Part shown: piece after piece, positions 48,432 to 57,471 of the stretch
How the letters are laid out: every line of letters begins with the position of its first letter
Position numbering within the stretch: the stretch's first letter is position 1
Program-made: the position numbers and the translations under genes
NCBI RefSeq assembly: GCF_003367195.1
Contig: NZ_QRGO01000001.1
Location: forward strand, 2,776,501-2,840,500
Reading direction: 5' to 3'
Source: Undibacter mobilis
GTDB taxonomy: Bacteria > Pseudomonadota > Alphaproteobacteria > Rhizobiales > Xanthobacteraceae
Length of the DNA: 64,000 nt
The notes under the pieces: model-generated
The model's input: only the letters and a program-made list of their open reading frames with translations
Database searches by the model: none
What the model was told of the DNA's origin: nothing

Positions 48432-49157
48432 ATGAACAACGCCATGACCATCGCCAATGACGCTGCGCTCGTCCTTTTCTCGGGCGGACAGGATTCCACG
48501 ACATGCCTCGGCTGGGCGCTTGAGCGCTTCGCGCGCGTCGAGACGGTCGGCTTCAATTACGGCCAGCGCCACGCGGTCGAGCTTGAGGTGCGGCCGCGGT
48601 TGCGCGACCTGATCGCCGGGCTCAAACCCGAATGGAAGGCCCGGCTCGGTGACGACCACATGGTGTCGCTCGATGCGCTGGCGGCGATATCCGACACGGC
48701 GCTGACCCGCGAAACCGCGATTGCCGTTGCCGACAGCGGCCTGCCCAACACCTTCGTTCCGGCGCGCAATCTCATCTTCTTCACTTTCGCCGGCGCGCTG
48801 GCCTACCGGCGCGGCGCCCGCCACATCGTGGCCGGCATGTGCGAGACGGATTATTCGGGCTATCCGGACTGCCGCGACGACACCATCAAGGCCATGCAGG
48901 TCGCGCTCAGCCTCGGGCTCGACCGGAAACTGACCATCCACACGCCCCTGATGTGGGTGGACAAGGCCGGAACCTTTGAGATGGCGCGCGATATCGCCGG
49001 GCAGGCCTTCCTCGACCTTGTTGTCGAACATAGTCACACCTGCTACTTGGGCGACCGCTCGCACCGCCATCCATGGGGTTATGGCTGCGGCACTTGCCCG
49101 GCCTGCGACCTGCGCCGGCAGGGCTACGCCAAATTTCTCGTCAGCCACCCGAACTGA
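48432..49157 (+). CDS. queC: 7-cyano-7-deazaguanine synthase (preQ0 synthase)
   Basis: Converts 7-carboxy-7-deazaguanine to preQ0 with ATP and ammonia in queuosine biosynthesis. 241 residues from this start. The PP-loop is [11 protein letters not shown] (residues 14-24), followed by [10 protein letters not shown], and the zinc cysteines are C204, C219, C222 and C225 in CYLGD and CGTCPAC. ATG 48432 or 48444 both fit; the longer is used. The next gene is a VUT-type transporter, supporting a queuosine context. Confidence 0.94.
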   Translation: MNNAMTIANDAALVLFSGGQDSTTCLGWALERFARVETVGFNYGQRHAVELEVRPRLRDLIAGLKPEWKARLGDDHMVSLDALAAISDTALTRETAIAVADSGLPNTFVPARNLIFFTFAGALAYRRGARHIVAGMCETDYSGYPDCRDDTIKAMQVALSLGLDRKLTIHTPLMWVDKAGTFEMARDIAGQAFLDLVVEHSHTCYLGDRSHRHPWGYGCGTCPACDLRRQGYAKFLVSHPN

Positions 49158-49169
49158 AGCTTTCCAGCG

Positions 49170-49733
49170 ATGACCATCGAAACACGCAAGTCTGTCGAAG
49201 GCGCGATCTTTCTCGTGCTGTTCTGTCTCACCATTCCGGCCGCCAACTGGATGATCGGCAATGTCGGCACGGTGTGCCCGCCGGGCAGCCCATGTCTGAT
49301 CCCGGTGGCGCCGCATCTGATGGCGCCGTCCGGCGTGCTGATGATCGGCGCGGCGCTGGTGCTGCGCGATCTGGTGCAGCGCCGCCTTGGCGTCGAGTTC
49401 GGTATCGCCGCGATCGTGGCGGGCGCGGGCATCTCCGCGGCCATCGCGCCGCCGGCGCTGGTGACGGCCTCGGCCGCCGCTTTCCTGATATCCGAGCTGG
49501 CCGATTTCGCCGTCTACACACCGCTGGCGCGACGCCGTCTGGTGGCCGCTGTGGTCGCCTCCAGCATGATCGGTCTGGTGATCGACTCCATCGTCTTCCT
49601 GTGGCTGGCCTTCGGCTCGCTTGACTTCCTGATCGGGCAGGTGGTCGGCAAGAGCTGGATGGTGCTGTTTGCCATTCCGCTGGTGGCCTATCTTCGCCGC
49701 CGTGACGCTCGCCTTGGACTGGCCCCCGTATAA
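49170..49733 (+). CDS. VUT family (YhhQ-like) queuosine-precursor transporter
   Basis: A 187-residue inner-membrane protein with five to six helices. The family look includes AANWMIGNVGTV, LMIGAALVLRDLVQRRLG, and AFLISELADFAVYTPLARR. VUT/DUF165 proteins such as E. coli YhhQ import preQ0 or preQ1. Being 12 bases after queC, it most likely forms a salvage-plus-synthesis pair for queuosine tRNA modification. Confidence 0.9.
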   Translation: MTIETRKSVEGAIFLVLFCLTIPAANWMIGNVGTVCPPGSPCLIPVAPHLMAPSGVLMIGAALVLRDLVQRRLGVEFGIAAIVAGAGISAAIAPPALVTASAAAFLISELADFAVYTPLARRRLVAAVVASSMIGLVIDSIVFLWLAFGSLDFLIGQVVGKSWMVLFAIPLVAYLRRRDARLGLAPV

Positions 49734-49750
49734 ACCTCAGCGAGACATCC

Positions 49751-50503
49751 ATGACCAAGCCCGCAAGCCAGCCTATGACCATGACGTCGCCGTCCACCGC
49801 GACGATCAGCGCGGCGACCCTCGACCTCCTGCGCACCGTCACGACCGGCACCGTGACCACGATGCTGCTGAAAAAGGGCATCCGGCATGCCTGGATGAAA
49901 GGCGCCATGCCGTTCGGTTTCACCGGCAAGCGCATCGTCGGTCCGGCTTTCACCTTGCGCTTCGTGCCGGTGCGCGAAGATCTCGCCACGCCGGCGAGTT
50001 GGCTCAATCCGATCTCGACGCGGTCGGCCATCGAGGCCATGCCGGAAGGCTGCATCTGCGTCGCCGACGCCATGGGCGTGACCGGCGCCGGCATCTTCGG
50101 CGACATCCTTTGCATGCGTATGGTCAAGCGCAAGGTTGCGGCGCTGATCACCGATGGTGTGATGCGCGACAAGCATGGTGTGCTCGGCACTGGCCTGCCG
50201 GTGTGGTGCCAGGGCGTGGCGGCGCCGGCTTCGGTCAACATGCTGACCTTCGTCGGCTGGAACGAGCCGATCGGCTGCGGCGGCAGCGCCATCTTCCCCG
50301 ACGACATCATTGTCGCCGACGATGACGGCGCCGTGGTGATCCCGCGGGACCTGGTCGAGTTCGTCGCGCATGAAGGCGCCGAGCATGAGCTGATGGAAAG
50401 CTGGCTGGTGCAGGAAGTTGAGAAGGGCGAGAGGCTGCCCGGTCTCTATCCGCCGAATGATGAGAACAAGAAGCGCTACGAGGCTTGGAAGAAGTCCCGC
50501 TAG
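49751..50503 (+). CDS. RraA family protein (ribonuclease regulator / oxaloacetate-HMG aldolase fold)
   Basis: 250 residues with the RraA-fold signature GIFGDILCMRMVKRKVAALI followed by TDGVMRD, the metal/substrate-binding block shared by RNase E inhibitors and 4-hydroxy-4-methyl-2-oxoglutarate aldolases. The Asp-Gly-x-x-Arg-Asp motif is kept, as expected for an aldolase/decarboxylase, so a metabolic enzyme is at least as likely as an RNase E regulator. It follows the VUT gene by 17 bases. Confidence 0.88.
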   Translation: MTKPASQPMTMTSPSTATISAATLDLLRTVTTGTVTTMLLKKGIRHAWMKGAMPFGFTGKRIVGPAFTLRFVPVREDLATPASWLNPISTRSAIEAMPEGCICVADAMGVTGAGIFGDILCMRMVKRKVAALITDGVMRDKHGVLGTGLPVWCQGVAAPASVNMLTFVGWNEPIGCGGSAIFPDDIIVADDDGAVVIPRDLVEFVAHEGAEHELMESWLVQEVEKGERLPGLYPPNDENKKRYEAWKKSR

Positions 50504-50587
50504 CGACTTCCGCGACGATGTGCGCCAAGACGCGGTGCCCGGCCGGTGTGATACGGTGACGGCCGGAAAGGGCGCTCGCCGGCCGTC

Positions 50588-51391
50588 ATGTTCTTCATTA
50601 TGTCAAAAACCGTCACGGTGCTGTTGCAGCCGTCGAACCTGATCCTGCTGATCGGGGTTGTGGGTCTTGCACTGATGCTGATGCGCTGGCGGCGCGCTGG
50701 TATCCGGCTGGTGGTTGCCAGCGTCATCCTACTGTTCATTGCCGGATTGCTGCCGCTGGGCGCCTACATGACTCATGTGCTCGAACGCCGCTTTCCGCTG
50801 TGGGAGCAGAGCGGCGGTCCGGCGCGCGGTGCGCCGACCGGCATTGTCGTGCTCGGCGGCGCCGTCTCGCCGCTGCTGTCGCAGCAAACGGGTCTGACCG
50901 CCGTCAATGGCGATGCCGGACGCGTGCTGGCCCTGGCGCATCTGGCCCGCGCCTTTCCCGGCGCGCGCATCATCTATTCCGGCGGCGACGGCAGTCTGCT
51001 TGGCAACAAGCCGCGCGAGGCCGACTATATCGGTCCCTTGCTCGACGATTTCGGTCTGGCGCGCGCCCGTGTCGAACTGGAGCCGGCCTCGCGCAACACC
51101 GTGGAGAATGCGGTGTTCAGCAGGCAGATGGCGCAGCCAAAACCGGGCGAGCGCTGGTTGCTGGTCACGTCGGCGCAACATATGCCGCGCGCGGTCGGGG
51201 CCTTTCGGGCCGCGGGCTTTCCGGTCGAAGCCTATCCGGTGGCGTATCAGGTCGAACGGCAATTGCGGCTGCGACCGGGCTTCACGGTGGGCCACAATCT
51301 GGCGCGCCTTGACCGGGCAACCAATGAGTGGGTCGGTCTGATCGCCTATTGGGCAACCGGCCGGAGCTCGGCGCTGTTTCCGGCGCCCTGA
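50588..51391 (+). CDS. YdcF/SanA-like DUF218 membrane protein
   Basis: A 267-residue protein with two N-terminal helices (about 15-60) and a DUF218 domain outside the membrane: TGIVVLGGAVSPL, ARIIYSGGDGSLLGN, LEPASRNTVENA and LLVTSAQHMPRAVGAFRAAGF. ElyC, SanA and YdcF belong here; ElyC and SanA are linked to envelope integrity and peptidoglycan or lipid-carrier metabolism. Function in this organism is not established. Confidence 0.9.
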   Translation: MFFIMSKTVTVLLQPSNLILLIGVVGLALMLMRWRRAGIRLVVASVILLFIAGLLPLGAYMTHVLERRFPLWEQSGGPARGAPTGIVVLGGAVSPLLSQQTGLTAVNGDAGRVLALAHLARAFPGARIIYSGGDGSLLGNKPREADYIGPLLDDFGLARARVELEPASRNTVENAVFSRQMAQPKPGERWLLVTSAQHMPRAVGAFRAAGFPVEAYPVAYQVERQLRLRPGFTVGHNLARLDRATNEWVGLIAYWATGRSSALFPAP

Positions 51392-51546
51392 CGCGCTCCT
51401 CACGCGCAGCAAACATTGTGATGCCTGCGAGCGACCGTTACGATTCCTCACAGTGGGCGATTCGTGCGCCCGAGTGCGCGTCAGCGTTCTCGAGCACCAT
51501 CCGCGTGTTTTTTCCGCGTGATGCCTTCAACACAAGGGGAATCGCA

Positions 51547-51717
51547 ATGGCTGCCAAAAAGGTGCCCGCTTTGCGTCCGTCTAAGACCGACGCGGCGGAT
51601 TTCTATGACGACTTCGGCCTGAGTGCCCATTGGGGCGAGCGCGTCATCACCGCAGTGGCCGCAGCGCTGGGCATCACCATCGTCGCCGCGGTCGCGCTGC
51701 TGATGGGCATGGCTTAG
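51547..51717 (+). CDS. Small single-pass membrane protein, unknown
   Basis: A 56-residue protein with a polar N-terminus (KKVPALRPSKTDAADFYDDFG) and one C-terminal helix (VITAVAAALGITIVAAVALLMG). The ATG at 51547 follows AAGGGG at a suitable distance. It lies between the YdcF gene and a convergent DUF599 gene. No family recognised; a tail-anchored small protein is likely. Confidence 0.65.
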   Translation: MAAKKVPALRPSKTDAADFYDDFGLSAHWGERVITAVAAALGITIVAAVALLMGMA

Positions 51718-51742
51718 CGCGCGCCTGAAATGCCGGGCTGGA

Positions 51743-52432
51743 TCAGGCCGGGTCCGCATCGAAGGCGCGGCGTGACGGCGAGGCGAACTGCCGCCGCCAC
51801 ATCACGATCACCACGCCGATGGTGGTGAGCGCCAGTTCGATCGGGCCGAGGAACCAGCCGAGATAGCCAAGCGCGAAGAAAAAAGCGCGCTGGCCGCGGT
51901 TGAATTGCCGTCCGGCGTCCTCGCACAGCCGCGCGCCGCGATGCGCGAAGATGCGGGCCGCTTCGCTGTCCTTTTGCGTATGGGGCGGCGCGGCGCCGAC
52001 CATGATGGCGAGATAATTGAACAGCCGGTACGACCAGGCAAACTTGAAGAAGGCGTAGACGAAGATCACCGACAGCCCAACGATCTTGGCCTGCCACATC
52101 TCCGGCGTGTTCGGCACGCTGAACGGCAGCATGCCCATCACATGCACGATCTCGTCGGACGCGCGCAGCAGCGTCAGCGCGCCGCCGATGGCGATCAGGC
52201 TGGTGGAGGCGAAGAACGCCGTGCCGTTCTGCAGCGCCGCGGTGACCTGGGAATCGACGATGCGAATCTCGCGCGCCAGCAATTCGTTCATCCACTGATC
52301 GCGATAAATATGCATCAGCGAATTGAGGCTGCGCCCGCCGTGAGCGGTTTTCTCGATGACGATCGAGTAGCCGATCCAGGCGGTGAGGAAGAGGCCGAGC
52401 GCGAGCGCGTCCGGCAGGTTCAGTGACACCAT
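51743..52432 (-). CDS. DUF599 family membrane protein
   Basis: A 229-residue protein with about four helices and the family segments ALGLFLTAWIGYSIVIE, LMHIYRDQWMNELLAREIRI, TAFFASTSLIAIGGALTLL and FFKFAWSYRLFNYLAIMVGA. DUF599 has no assigned function. It is divergent from the rhodanese gene with 108 bases between. Confidence 0.88.
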   Translation of the reverse strand: MVSLNLPDALALGLFLTAWIGYSIVIEKTAHGGRSLNSLMHIYRDQWMNELLAREIRIVDSQVTAALQNGTAFFASTSLIAIGGALTLLRASDEIVHVMGMLPFSVPNTPEMWQAKIVGLSVIFVYAFFKFAWSYRLFNYLAIMVGAAPPHTQKDSEAARIFAHRGARLCEDAGRQFNRGQRAFFFALGYLGWFLGPIELALTTIGVVIVMWRRQFASPSRRAFDADPA

Positions 52433-52540
52433 GGCAATCCGGTCCCCGCGTGGCGGCGGTGCGCTTGTCGCAATGTCGCCGTTCCGTTACACCGGCATTG
52501 TAACGGCCGAGCGTGGTGGCCGAACAGGGAAATCCGGACG

Positions 52541-52948
52541 ATGCCGCAGAATATCACCATCGGATATAAAGAGCTTTGCGCGGCGGCCGAGCGCGAGATC
52601 GAGACCCTCGACACCGCCGACGCCATCAAGCTCGCCGGCCGCGACGATGTCGTCTTTGTCGATATTCGGGACATTCGCGAACTGCAGCGCGAAGGCAAGA
52701 TGCCGGGCGCCTTCCACTGTCCGCGCGGCATGCTGGAGTTCTGGATCGATCCGAACGGCTCCTATTACAAACCGGTGTTCGGCCAGGACAAGAAGTTCGT
52801 GTTCTTCTGTGCCGGCGGCATGCGTTCGGCGCTAGCCGCGCAGACGGCGCAACGCATGGGGCTGAAGCCCGTGGCCCACATCCGCGGCGGCTTCGGTGCC
52901 TGGACCAAGCAGGGCGGCCCGGTCGAGGCACCGGAAGCCAAAAGCTGA
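52541..52948 (+). CDS. Rhodanese-domain sulfurtransferase
   Basis: A 135-residue single rhodanese domain. The active-site loop is FFCAGGMRSA with catalytic Cys90; VVFVDIRDIRELQREGKMPGAFHCPRGML is the first conserved block and HIRGGFGAWTKQGGPV the last. It could transfer sulfur to cyanide or to protein acceptors. Not obviously linked to the following GST genes. Confidence 0.92.
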   Translation: MPQNITIGYKELCAAAEREIETLDTADAIKLAGRDDVVFVDIRDIRELQREGKMPGAFHCPRGMLEFWIDPNGSYYKPVFGQDKKFVFFCAGGMRSALAAQTAQRMGLKPVAHIRGGFGAWTKQGGPVEAPEAKS

Positions 52949-53074
52949 GCCTCAAGGATTGACGGCCACCGCCGACCGATCAAATTCGCTGCTGGCCGGT
53001 ATCGCCAAAATTCATTTGCCGCTATGGAGATGCTTCCGCACCATGCCGCCCGAATCCGGTCAGAAGGGGACGCA

Positions 53075-53770
53075 ATGGCGCTGACGCTGATCATCGGCAA
53101 CAAGAACTATTCGAGCTGGTCGCTGCGGCCCTGGATCGCCATGACGGCGGCCGGCATTGCGTTCGACGAAGAGCTCATTCCCTTTGAAAGCGAAGACTTC
53201 CGCACCATCGTGCCGGCCGTGTCCGGCTCGGGGCGGGTGCCGGTGCTGGTTGACGGCGATATCCGCGTCTGGGAGTCGCTGGCGATCCTGGAATATCTGG
53301 CCGAGAAATTCCCCGATGCCGGTCTGTGGCCGAAGGACGCCGCGGCGCGCGCGCATGCGCGCGTTGTCGCCAATGAGATGCATGCCGGCTTCCAGGCCTT
53401 GCGCAACCACCTGCCGGTCAACTTCGCCCGCCGCGTCATGAAGCGCGACCTGCCGGAAGCGGTCAAAGACAATGTCCGCCGCATCGAATCGCTGTGGGCG
53501 GATTGCCGCGCCCGCTTCGGCGTCAAGGCAGAGAAGGTCGGCCCCTTCCTGTTCGGTGCGTTCACCAACGCCGACGCCATGTACGCGCCGGTGGTGTCGC
53601 GCTTCCATACTTACGCTGTCGACGTAACGCCCGGCACCCGCGTCTATATGGACGCGGTGATGGCACTGCCGGCGTATCAGGCCTGGACCGCCGCCGGCAT
53701 TGCCGAGCCGTGGCTCTTCGCCGAGGATGAGGTGGACTGGCCTGACGTTCACCGCGCCGACGCGCATTGA
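53075..53770 (+). CDS. Glutathione S-transferase family protein, tandem copy 1
   Basis: A 231-residue two-domain GST. The N-terminal thioredoxin-like half carries IGNKNYSSWSLRPWIAM, in the position of the catalytic Ser/Tyr loop, and VPVLVDGDIRVWESLAILEYLAEKFPD, the glutathione gamma-Glu binding block. The C-terminal half is all-helical with FLFGAFTNADAMYAPVVSRF. ATG 53075 is decided by the preceding GAAGGGG. Its stop comes 29 bases before copy 2. Substrate unknown. Confidence 0.92.
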   Translation: MALTLIIGNKNYSSWSLRPWIAMTAAGIAFDEELIPFESEDFRTIVPAVSGSGRVPVLVDGDIRVWESLAILEYLAEKFPDAGLWPKDAAARAHARVVANEMHAGFQALRNHLPVNFARRVMKRDLPEAVKDNVRRIESLWADCRARFGVKAEKVGPFLFGAFTNADAMYAPVVSRFHTYAVDVTPGTRVYMDAVMALPAYQAWTAAGIAEPWLFAEDEVDWPDVHRADAH

Positions 53771-53799
53771 TCGAACATATCGAGCGAGCGAGACAAGCC

Positions 53800-54486
53800 A
53801 TGGCTCTCAAACTGGTAATTGGCAACAAGAACTATTCGTCATGGTCGATGCGGCCGTGGATCGCCATGAAGGCGGCCGGCATCGCCTTCGAGGAAATTCT
53901 GATCCCGCTCTATGCACCGGGCAGCGCCGAGCAGATCCTGAAATACTCGCCGGCAGGCAAGGTGCCGATCCTGCATGACGGCGATTTCGCGGTCTGGGAC
54001 TCGCTCGCCATAGTCGAATATCTCGCTGAGAAATTTCCCGATGCGCATTTGTGGCCCTCGGATGCGCAGGCGCGCGCTCGAGCGCGCTCGGTTTCTGCCG
54101 AAATGCACTCCGGCTTCCAGGCGTTGCGTCAGCACTGCACCATGAATCTCTGGCTGCCGCCGAAGCCGCGACCGATGCCGGATGAGGTCATCGCCAATAT
54201 GAAGCGTATCGAGACCATCTGGGCCGAGTGCCGCGCGCAGTACGGGCAGGGCGGGCCGTTCCTGTTCGGGGCGCAGTTCGGCAATGCCGATGCGATGTAT
54301 GCGCCGGTCGTGGCGCGTTTCCACAATTACGGTCTGCCGGTGTCGGCCGCAACCAAAGCCTACATGGACGCGGTGAGGGCAACGCCCGCCTGGAGGGAAT
54401 GGTACGACGCGGCCATGAAGGAAACCTGGGTCCTGCAGCACAATGAGCCGGACTGGCCCTTGGTGCGCGGCGTGAAAGTTGCCTGA
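53800..54486 (+). CDS. Glutathione S-transferase family protein, tandem copy 2
   Basis: A 228-residue GST clearly related to copy 1: the opening differs in only a few residues (LVIGNKNYSSWSMRPWIAMK), and VPILHDGDFAVWDSLAIVEYLAEKFPD and FLFGAQFGNADAMYAPVVARF are matched. The two genes are adjacent on the same strand and arose by tandem duplication. Copy 2 keeps a KYSPAGKVP motif that copy 1 has lost (SGSGRVP), so specificity may differ. An upstream in-frame ATG at 53767 is possible. Confidence 0.92.
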   Translation: MALKLVIGNKNYSSWSMRPWIAMKAAGIAFEEILIPLYAPGSAEQILKYSPAGKVPILHDGDFAVWDSLAIVEYLAEKFPDAHLWPSDAQARARARSVSAEMHSGFQALRQHCTMNLWLPPKPRPMPDEVIANMKRIETIWAECRAQYGQGGPFLFGAQFGNADAMYAPVVARFHNYGLPVSAATKAYMDAVRATPAWREWYDAAMKETWVLQHNEPDWPLVRGVKVA

Positions 54487-54564
54487 CGCGGCGCGCCGCG
54501 GCCGAAACCAAAGTTCCAATCATGCGTTGACATGAGCTGAAGGCGGAACCCGCGTTCGGGTTCC

Positions 54565-56688
54565 ATGGCCTTCACGCGGGGTCAATACATGCTGCTCAAA
54601 CCGGATCACAACGTCTGGCGCATTGCGCGCGCCAATCGCGCTTCGATGCTGATCGACGCCGCCAATTATTTCGGTGCGGTGCGCAGCGCCATGATCAAGG
54701 CCGAGCGCTCGATCCTGATCGCCGGCTGGGACATCCACAGCCAGACGCGGTTGGTGGGACCGGATTGCCGTGCCGATGACGGCTATCCCGAAACCTTCGC
54801 CGAGTTTCTCACCGCCCTGGTGGCCAAGAAGCCGGAACTCGAAATCCGGCTGCTGCTGTGGGATTTCTCGGTGCTCTACGCCGGCGAACGCGATCCGTTT
54901 CCGACGGCAAGGCTGCAATGGAGCACACCACACAATATCCGCTTCTGCCTCGACGATTGCGTGCCGGTCGGCTCCTCACAGCACCAGAAGCTGGTGACCA
55001 TCGACGACAAGGTCGCGTTCTCGGGCGGCCTCGACATCACCATTCGCCGCTGGGACACCTGTTCCCACATGCCGGGAGATACGCATCGCGTCGATCCGGC
55101 CGGCAAGCCCTACGATCCTTTTCATGACGTGCAGATGGTGGTCGATGGCGATGCCGCCGGTGTGCTGAGCGAATTGCTGCGCAGCCGCTGGGCTTGCGCA
55201 GCATCGGAAGAGGTCGCAGCGGTGGTGTGCGGCGGCGATCCGTGGCCTGACGACGTCAAGCCTGACTTCACCGACACTGATATCGGCATATCGCGCACCG
55301 AGCCGCGCTTCGATGGCCAAGAAGAGGCGCGCGAGGTCGAGAAGCTGTTTCTGGACATGATCGATGCCGCCGAAAGTGCCGTCTATATCGAGAACCAGTT
55401 TCTCACTGCGCTGCCGGTCGCTGAGCGGCTGGCCGCGCGTTTGCGCGAGCGGCCCGAACTCGAGGCGCTGATCGTATCGCCGCAGACGCATGTGTCGTGG
55501 CTTGAGGCGCAGAGCATGCGCTCCGGCCGTGCGCGCTTTGCCGCAGCTTTAAGCGAATTTCCGGAAGAGCGCGTCGCGCTGCTGTATCCGCAGGTCGAGG
55601 CTGCCGGCGCCAGCGTCAACACGATGGTGCATTCCAAGGTGATGGTGGTCGACGACCGGATCATCCGTGTCGGCTCGGCCAATCTCAACAACCGTTCGAT
55701 GGGCACCGACACCGAGTGCGATCTGGTCGTTGTCGCCGACAGCGACGAACAACGCCGCGCCGTGGTTCGACTGCGTGACACCTTGATCGGCGATCACTGC
55801 GGCGCCACGACGGACGAGGTCGCCAAGGCCGTGGCAGAAAATGATGGCTCGCTGGTCAAGACAGCGCGGGCGCTAAAGCGCAATGGCCACAGCCTGAAGC
55901 CGATCGTGGACGATCCTGCGTCGTCGTCCGAGGCTTTCTCCTTCATTGAGGGCGTGGCCGATCCGGAACGGCCCATCGGCGCCGAAGAATTCATCAGCAA
56001 CATGTTTGGGGGATATGTGCCCGCCCGCAGTTATTCGACCGTGCTCAAGGTGGTGGCCGCGGGTCTGGTCATTCTCGCCTTGGCCATGGCCTGGCAGTTC
56101 GTTCCGCTCGCCGATCCCAAGTCGGTCAAGGAAGCCTTCAGCGAAATTGCCGGCAGCCGCTGGGCGCCGCTCGTGGTGATCGGCAGCTTCGTCATTGCCG
56201 GCTCGCTGATGTTTCCGGTGACCGTGCTGATCGCCGCCACGGCGGCGGCCTTCGGACCCTGGACGGGCTTCGCCTATGCCTTCGCCGGCGCGCTGGCCAG
56301 CGCCTTGACGACCTATGCCATTGGCGCGGCGATCGGCAAACGCACGGTGCAGGACTTACTTGGGCCAAAGCTCAATCGTATTCGCCAGAAGATCGCTTCA
56401 CGGGGCGTCATATCCATTGCCGCCATCCGGCTGGTGCCGGTGGCGCCGTTCGCCGTAGTCAATCTGGCGGCCGGCGCCAGCGCCATTCCGGTGTTCGACT
56501 ATATGGCCGGCACCGTGATCGGCATGGTGCCGGGCCTGATCATGATCTCGGCGGTCGGCAACCAGTTCGCCCGCATCATGACATCGCCGACGCCGTTCGA
56601 TATTGCCGCGCTGGTGCTGGCGGTGGGGGCCTGGGTGGCGCTGTCGATCGGCGTTCAAGTGGTCGTCACGCGCTACTGGGGGCGCTGA
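54565..56688 (+). CDS. Phospholipase D-like protein fused to a VTT (SNARE-associated) membrane domain
   Basis: 707 residues. The PLD half (1-420) has two HKD motifs, H140-x-K142-x4-D147 and H356-x-K358-x4-D363, the latter followed by GSANLNNRSMGTD, as in cardiolipin synthase or phosphatidylserine synthase. The C-terminal 220 residues form a VTT/DedA-type membrane domain with about five helices (FPVTVLIAATAAAFGPWTGF, SIAAIRLVPVAPFAVVNLAAG). The fusion suggests phospholipid synthesis or remodelling coupled to lipid transport. The EEP gene follows 3 bases later. Confidence 0.92.
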   Translation: MAFTRGQYMLLKPDHNVWRIARANRASMLIDAANYFGAVRSAMIKAERSILIAGWDIHSQTRLVGPDCRADDGYPETFAEFLTALVAKKPELEIRLLLWDFSVLYAGERDPFPTARLQWSTPHNIRFCLDDCVPVGSSQHQKLVTIDDKVAFSGGLDITIRRWDTCSHMPGDTHRVDPAGKPYDPFHDVQMVVDGDAAGVLSELLRSRWACAASEEVAAVVCGGDPWPDDVKPDFTDTDIGISRTEPRFDGQEEAREVEKLFLDMIDAAESAVYIENQFLTALPVAERLAARLRERPELEALIVSPQTHVSWLEAQSMRSGRARFAAALSEFPEERVALLYPQVEAAGASVNTMVHSKVMVVDDRIIRVGSANLNNRSMGTDTECDLVVVADSDEQRRAVVRLRDTLIGDHCGATTDEVAKAVAENDGSLVKTARALKRNGHSLKPIVDDPASSSEAFSFIEGVADPERPIGAEEFISNMFGGYVPARSYSTVLKVVAAGLVILALAMAWQFVPLADPKSVKEAFSEIAGSRWAPLVVIGSFVIAGSLMFPVTVLIAATAAAFGPWTGFAYAFAGALASALTTYAIGAAIGKRTVQDLLGPKLNRIRQKIASRGVISIAAIRLVPVAPFAVVNLAAGASAIPVFDYMAGTVIGMVPGLIMISAVGNQFARIMTSPTPFDIAALVLAVGAWVALSIGVQVVVTRYWGR

Positions 56689-56691
56689 ACG

Positions 56692-57402
56692 GTGAGGGGA
56701 GATGAAGAGCGGGCGAACAGCGTCCGTGTCATGACCTGGAACATCCACGGTACGCTCGGGCGTAATCCGCGCTTCGATCTGGTGCGGGTCGCCGATCTCA
56801 TCCGCCGCTGGGACCCGGACGTCGTCGCGCTGCAGGAAGTCGACTCCCGCCGTGCTCTGGCCGACGGCACCAATCCATTCGAGTATCTCAAAGGGGCTGT
56901 CGGTCTCTATGGCATCGGCGCCAAATCGCTGACAGGCGCCGACGGCGACTACGGGCAGATGCTGATCTCGCGCTTCCCGCTCCGGAGTCATGAGATCCGC
57001 GATATTTCCTTTGGCGAGCGCGAGCCGCGCCGCGCCATCCGCGCCGAACTCGAGACGCCATTCGGGCCTCTGACGGTGGTGGCGACCCATCTCGGCCTGA
57101 GTATCGGCGAGCGCCGCCGTCAGACGCGCATGCTCATCGAACTCGCCGCTGGCGATGCCCCCGCCGTGGTGGTGGGCGATTTCAATGACTGGTTCTGGCC
57201 GGGGTCGGTGCGGGGTGTCCTGTCGCGCATTCTGGCCGGCCGCACGCGCTTCCGTACGTTCCCCGCGGCATTTCCGCTGCTGCGGCTGGATGGCATCTAT
57301 TGCCGGCCGCGCGCGGCGCTGCTGCGCAGCTTCGTCGATCGCAGCGCGCGCACGCTGTCCGATCATCTGCCGGTGATCGCCGATCTGCGTCCGGATGTTT
57401 GA
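56692..57402 (+). CDS. Endonuclease/exonuclease/phosphatase (EEP) family protein
   Basis: 236 residues with the EEP active-site set: MTWNIHGTLGRNPR (Asn), ALQEVDSRR (Glu), VVATHLGL, VVGDFNDWF (Asp, Asn) and SDHLPVIAD (Asp-His). It begins with GTG 3 bases after the PLD-VTT stop. In E. coli the EEP gene ybhP neighbours the cardiolipin synthase clsB, so a phosphodiesterase step in phospholipid metabolism is a fair inference; a nuclease cannot be excluded. A terminator follows at 57416. Confidence 0.9.
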   Translation: MRGDEERANSVRVMTWNIHGTLGRNPRFDLVRVADLIRRWDPDVVALQEVDSRRALADGTNPFEYLKGAVGLYGIGAKSLTGADGDYGQMLISRFPLRSHEIRDISFGEREPRRAIRAELETPFGPLTVVATHLGLSIGERRRQTRMLIELAAGDAPAVVVGDFNDWFWPGSVRGVLSRILAGRTRFRTFPAAFPLLRLDGIYCRPRAALLRSFVDRSARTLSDHLPVIADLRPDV

Positions 57403-57415
57403 TGACAGCACCAAC

Positions 57416-57445
57416 AAAAAGCCCGGCGCGTTCGCACCGGGCTTT
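57416..57445. terminator. Bidirectional rho-independent terminator
   Basis: AAGCCCGG (57419-57426) pairs with CCGGGCTT (57437-57444), with an A-run before and T-rich sequence after. It lies between the convergent EEP and CsbD genes. Confidence 0.87.
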
Positions 57446-57471
57446 CGTCAGCGTGCGGGCTTGTTGCCCTG

